Of a stretch of 64,000 bases of DNA, positions 59,238 to 64,000 are shown one piece after another. The DNA is from Synaphobranchus kaupii (taxonomy: Eukaryota > Chordata > Actinopteri > Anguilliformes > Synaphobranchidae): assembly GCA_029718625.1 (NCBI GenBank), contig CM056383.1, positions 71,696,703 to 71,760,702 of the forward strand, in the 5' to 3' direction. Within the stretch, counting starts at the first letter, position 1. Every line of letters starts with the position of its first letter. The translations under genes and the position numbers were made by a program. The notes below the pieces were generated by a model. That model ran no database searches. It was not told where the DNA came from and saw nothing but the letters and a program-made list of their open reading frames with translations.

Positions 59238-62200
59238 GTATGTGCTGGTTATGAGCTCATGCTGCAGGGTGTGGGTATGAGCACTGTGTGGGGCTGTATG
59301 TGCTGGTTATGAGGTCATGCTGCAGGGTGTGGGTATGAGCACTGTGTGGGGCTGTATGTGCTGGTTATGAGCTCATGCAGCAGGGTGTGGGTATGAGCAC
59401 TGTGTGGGTCTGTTTGTGCTGGTTATGAGCTCATGCTGCAGGGTGTGGGTATGAGTGCTGTGTGGGGCTGTTTGTGCTGGTTATGAGCTCACGCGGCAGG
59501 GTGTGGGTATGAGCACTGTGTGGGGCTGTATGTGCTGGTTATGAGCTCACGCTGCAGGGTGTGGGTATGAGCACTGTGTGGGGCTGTTTGTGCTGGTTAT
59601 GAGCTCACGCTGCAGGGTGTGGGTATGAGCACTGTGTGGGGCTGTATGTGCTGGTTATGAGCTCATGCTGCAGGGTGTGGGTATGAGTGCTGTGTGGGGC
59701 TGTATGTGCTGGTTATGAGCTCACGCTGCAGGTTGTGGGTATGAGCACTGTGTGGGGCTGTTTGAGCTGGTTATGAGCTCACGCTGCAGGGTGTGGGTAT
59801 GAGCACTGTGTGGGGCTGTATGTGCTGGTTATGAGGTCATGCTGCAGGGTGTGGGTATGAGTGCTGTGTGGGGCTGTATGTGCTGGTTATGAGCTCACGC
59901 TGCAGGGTGTGGGTATGAGCACTGTGTGGGGCTGTATGTGCTGGTTATGAGCTCACGCTGCAGGGTGTGGGTATGAGCACTGTGTGGGGCTGTATGTGCG
60001 GTTATGAGCTCATGCTGCAGGGTGTGGGTATGAGTGCTGTGTGGGGCTGTTTGAGCTGGTTATGAGCTCACGCTGCAGGGTGTGGGTATGAGCACTGTGT
60101 GGGGCTGTATGTGCTGGTTATGAGGTCATGCTGCAGGGTGTGGGTATGAGCACTGTGTGGGGCTGTTTGAGCTGGTTATGAGCTCACGCTGCAGGGTGTG
60201 GGTATGAGTGCTGTGTGGGGCTGTATGTGCTGGTTATGAGCTCACGCTGCAGGGTGTGGGTATGAGCACAGTGTGGGGCTGTATGTGCTGGTTATGAGCT
60301 CACGCTGCAGGGTGTGGGTATGAGCACTGTGTGGGGCTGTTTGTGCTGGTTATGAGCTCATGCTGCAGGGTGTGGGTATGAGTGCTGTGTGGGGCTGTTT
60401 GTGCTGGTTATGAGCTCACGCTGCAGGGTGTGGGTATGAGTGCTGTGTGGGGCTGTTTGTGCTGGTTATGAGCTCACGCTGCAGGGTGTGGGTATGAGCA
60501 CTGTGTGGGGCTGTATGTGCTGGTTATGAGCTCATGCTGCAGGGTGTGGGTATGAGTGCTGTGTGGGGCTGTTTGTGCTGGTTATGAGCTCACGCTGCAG
60601 GGTGTGGGTATGAGTGCTGTGTGGGGCTGTTTGTGCTGGTTATGAGCTCACGCTGCAGGGTGTGGGTATGAGTGCTGTGTGGGGCTGTTTGTGCTGGTTA
60701 TGAGCTCACGCTGCAGGGTGTGGGTATGAGCGCTGTGTGGGGCTGTTTGAGCTGGTTATGAGCTCATGCAGCAGGGTGTGGGTATGAGTGCTGTGTGGGG
60801 CTGTATGTGCTGGTTATGAGCTCACGCAGCAGGGTGTGGGTATGAGCTCTGTGTGGGGGTGTATTTGCTGGTTATGAGCTCATGCTGCAGGGTGTGGGTA
60901 TGAGCGCTGTGTGGGGCTGTATGTGCTGGTTATGAGGTCATGCTGCAGGGTGTGGGTATGAGTGCTGTGTGGGGCTGTATGTGCTGGTTATGAGGTCATG
61001 CTGCAGGGTGTGGGTATGAGTGCTGTGTGGGGCTGTATGTGCTGGTTATGAGCTCACGCTGCAGCGTGTGGGTATGAGCACTGTGTGGGGCTGTTTGTGC
61101 TGGTTATGAGCTCACGCTGCAGGGTGTGGGTATGAGTGCTGTGTGGGGCTGTATGTGCTGGTTATGAGGTCATGCTGCAGGGTGTGGGTATGAGGGCTGT
61201 GTGGGGCTGTATGTGCTGGTTATGAGCTCATGCTGCAAGGTGTGGGTATGAGCACTGTGTGGGGCTGTATTTGCTGGATATGAGCTCACGCTGCAGGGTG
61301 TGGGTATGAGCACTGTGTGGCGCTGTATGTGCTGGTTATGAGCTCACGCTGCAGGGTGTGGGTATGAGCGCTGTGTGGGGCTGTATGTGCTGGTTATGAG
61401 CTCACGCTGCAGGGTGTGGGTATGAGCGCTGTGTGGGGCTGTATGTGCTGGTTATGAGCTCATGCTGCAGGGTGTGGGTATGAGCGCTGTGTGGGGCTGT
61501 ATGTGCTGGTTATGAGCTCACGCTGCAGGGTGTGGGTATGAGCGCTGTGTGGGGCTTTTTGTGCTGGTTATGAGCTCATGCTGCAGGGTGTGGGTATGAG
61601 CACTGTGTGGGGCTGTTTGTGCTGGTTATGAGCTCATGCTGCAGGGTGTGGGTATGAGTGCTGTGTGGGGCTGTTTGTGCTGGTTATGAGCTCATGCTGC
61701 AGGGTGTGGGTATGAGTGCTGTGTGGGGCTGTTTGTGCTGGTTATGAGCTCACGCTGCAGGGTGTGGGTATGAGTGCTGTGTGGGGCTGTTTGTGCTGGT
61801 TATGAGCTCACGCTGCAGGGTGTGGGTATGAGCACTGTGTGGGGCTGTATGTGCTGGTTATGAGCTCACGCTGCAGGGGTGTGGGTATGAGTGCTGTGTG
61901 GGGCTGTTTGTGCTGGTTATGAGCTCACGCTGCAGGGTGTGGGTAATGAGCGCTGTGTGGGGCTGTTTGAGCTGGTTATGAGCTCACGCAGCAGGGTGTG
62001 GGTATGAGCACTGTGTGGGGCTGTATTTGCTGGTTATGAGCTCATGCTGCAGGGTGTGGGTATGAGCGCTTTGTGGGGCTGTATGTGCTGGTTATGAGGT
62101 CATGCTGCAGGGTGTGGGTATGAGTGCTGTGTGGGGCTGTATGTGCTGGTTATGAGGTCATGCTGCAGGGTGTGGGTAATGAGTGCTGTGTGGGGCTGTA

Positions 62201-62690
62201 TGTGCTGGTTATGAGGTCATGCTGCAGGGTGTGGGTATGAGTGCTGTGTGGGGCTGTATGTGCTGGTTATGAGCTCACGCTGCAGGGTGTGGGTATGAGC
62301 ACTGTGTGGGGCTGTTTGTGCTGGTTATGAGCTCACGCTGCAGGGGTGTGGGTATGAGTGCTGTGTGGGGCTGTATGTGCTGGTTATGAGGTCATGCTGC
62401 AGGGTGTGGGTATGAGGGCTGTGTGGGGCTGTATGTGCTGGTTATGAGCTCACGCTGCAGGGTGTGGGTATGAGTGCTGTGTGGGGCTGTTTGTGCTGGT
62501 TATGAGCTCACGCTGCAGGGTGTGGGTATGAGTGCTGTGTGGGCTGTTTGTGCTGGTTTATGAGCTCACGCTGCAGGGTGTGGGTATGAGTGCTGTGTGG
62601 GGCTGTATGTGCTGGTTATGAGCTCACGCTGCAGGGTGTGGGTATGAGTGCTGTGTGGGGCTTTTTGTGCTGGGTATGAGCTCACTCAGC
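59238..62690. repeat. 58-bp minisatellite, about 60 copies (3.45 kb)
   Basis: Unit gtgctggttatgagctcacg, ctgcagggtgtgggtatgag, cactgtgtggggctgtat. Variable positions: cacg/catg, gagctc/gaggtc, gcactg/gtgctg/gcgctg, ctgtat/ctgttt. Single-base indels appear only in the right third (e.g. near 61877, 61945, 62178, 62353). Confidence 0.98.
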
Positions 62691-63066
62691 ATATCCAGGT
62701 CTTTTCAGGACTTGTCCAGTTGCAGACGTGCAGTTCGCTGGTGTCTCTGCCTGGTTCTCACAGACTGATCTATAATGAGTCACGTCTGATCAATAAACAT
62801 GGCAGTTATGCGTCTGTCTGAGAGAGTGAGGAATGTAGTAACATAATGAACTCACCACACCTGCACAGTCTAACGCCTTTTATGGACTTGTGAGACTGAG
62901 AGAAAAACGACACAAACCCCAACACTATTTGAAGAGGCACACAGGCCAGAAACCCCAGCCCATGTAGCCGAATATCTGGGCTGGATGGGGGGAGAGGTGA
63001 TGGCCCCCAACCCCCTGCCGCTTAGAGCGGCTCCATACCTGCTGTCCCAAAATAACTGCATATAAC

Positions 63067-63087
63067 CCCCCCCCCCCCCCCCCCCCC
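63067..63087. repeat. Poly-C run
   Basis: About 20 C immediately before the final minisatellite. Confidence 0.92.
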
Positions 63088-63089
63088 AA

Positions 63090-64000
63090 TAACCCTGCTC
63101 ATATTCCACTCAAACCTGCTCATATTCCTCTCAAACCTGCTCATATTCCACTCAAAGCTGCTCATATTCCACACAAACCTGCTCATATTCCACACAAACC
63201 TGCCTCATATTCCACACACACCTGCTCATATTCCACACAAACCTGCTCATATTCCTCTCAAACCTGCTCATATTCCTCACAAACCTGCTCATATTCCACT
63301 CAAACCTGCTCATATTCCACTCAAATCTGCTCATATTCCTCTCAAACCTGCTCATATTCCTCACAAACCTGCTCATATTCCACTCAAAACCTTCTCATAT
63401 TCCACTCAAATCTGCTCATATTCCACACAAACCTGCTCATATTCCACTCAAACTGCTCATATTCCACTCAAACCTGCTCATATTCCTCACAAACCTGCTC
63501 ATATTCCACTCAAACCTGCTCATATTCCACTCAAATCTGCTCATATTCCACTCAAACCTGCTCATATTCCTCTCAACCTGCTCATATTCCCACTCAAACC
63601 TGCTCATATTCCACACAAACCTGCTCATATTCCACTCAAACCTGCTCATATTCCACTCAAACCTGCTCATATTCCTCTCAAACCTGCTCATATTCCTCAC
63701 AAACATGCTCATATTCCACTCAAACCTGCTCATATTCCACACAAACCTGCTCATATTCCTCTCAAATCTGCTCATATTCCACTCAAACCTGCTCATATTC
63801 CTCACAAATCTGCTCATATGCCACTCAAACCTGCTCATATTCCACACAAACCTGCTCATATTCCACACAAACCTCGCTCATATTCCACTCAAACCTGCTC
63901 ATATTCCACACAAACCTGCTCATATTCCACACAAACCTGCTCATATTCCACTCAAACCTGCTCATATTCCACACAAACCTGCTCATATTCCACTCAAATC
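63090..64000. repeat. 21-bp minisatellite continuing past the window end, at least 43 copies
   Basis: Unit cctgctcatattccactcaa plus a, with cactc/cacac/ctctc/ctcac variants. The period is divisible by three, so long minus-strand frames (7-residue repeats) are artefacts. Confidence 0.97.

Noticed and set aside
58573..59312. Cys-Leu-Ser rich 136-191-codon ORFs resembling membrane peptides
   Set aside because: They follow a TCTG-based 28-bp repeat open in three frames.
63152..63868. Heptad-like ORFs (MSRFERN-type repeats)
   Set aside because: Product of a 21-bp minisatellite; the period of seven residues is a consequence of the repeat length, not a coiled coil.

Overview
The window looks like a piece of a ray-finned (probably teleost) fish nuclear genome. 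The genes are split by GT-AG introns, the exons match vertebrate proteins, the transposon remnants (Tc1/mariner, hAT-type MITEs, CR1/L2-like LINEs, a tRNA-type SINE) are those common in fish, and microsatellites and minisatellites are very abundant. There are two 500-N assembly gaps (99-598 and 44367-44866). No bacterial, viral or CRISPR features were seen.

Three protein-coding genes can be supported. (1) plekhm3, minus strand: its first coding exon is 4397-4829, and the rest of the gene lies off the left edge or is not visible. (2) idh1, cytosolic/peroxisomal NADP+-dependent isocitrate dehydrogenase, minus strand: it is complete, with eight coding exons from 25833 down to 16103. The exon lengths sum to 1245 nt (414 codons plus stop). 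(3) An ELK-type voltage-gated K+ channel (KCNH3/4/8 subfamily), plus strand: coding exon 1 is 35948-36023, and everything to its right is probably its very long first intron. plekhm3 and idh1 lie in the same order and orientation as on human 2q33-34. An ELK gene at this place is not the human arrangement.

Layout: 1-4396, plekhm3 intron or unsequenced; 4397-8700, plekhm3 exon 1, a 28-bp minisatellite and a candidate 5' leader exon; 8.7-15.3 kb, intergenic with transposon debris; 15.33-26.8 kb, idh1; 26.8-35.3 kb, a divergent intergenic space packed with MITEs, Tc1 debris and a tRNA-Lys-primed retroelement-like composite; 35.4-36.0 kb, KCNH 5' leader with three short upstream ORFs, then exon 1; 36-64 kb, presumed KCNH intron 1, whose right half is a chain of at least nine unrelated minisatellites.

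The most notable observations concern idh1. Its last intron is mostly a 31-bp tandem array in which every unit repeats the exon's own 5' splice site (14 in-register GTGAGT copies besides the real one). Independently, the 3' end of the exon carrying the Arg132 codon, with its donor, has been copied twice into the following intron. These are unusual natural arrays of decoy splice donors in a single metabolic gene. The largest ORFs in the window (500-660 codons near 44-46 kb, and the CA-repeat and 21-bp-repeat ORFs) are artefacts of tandem repeats or N runs.
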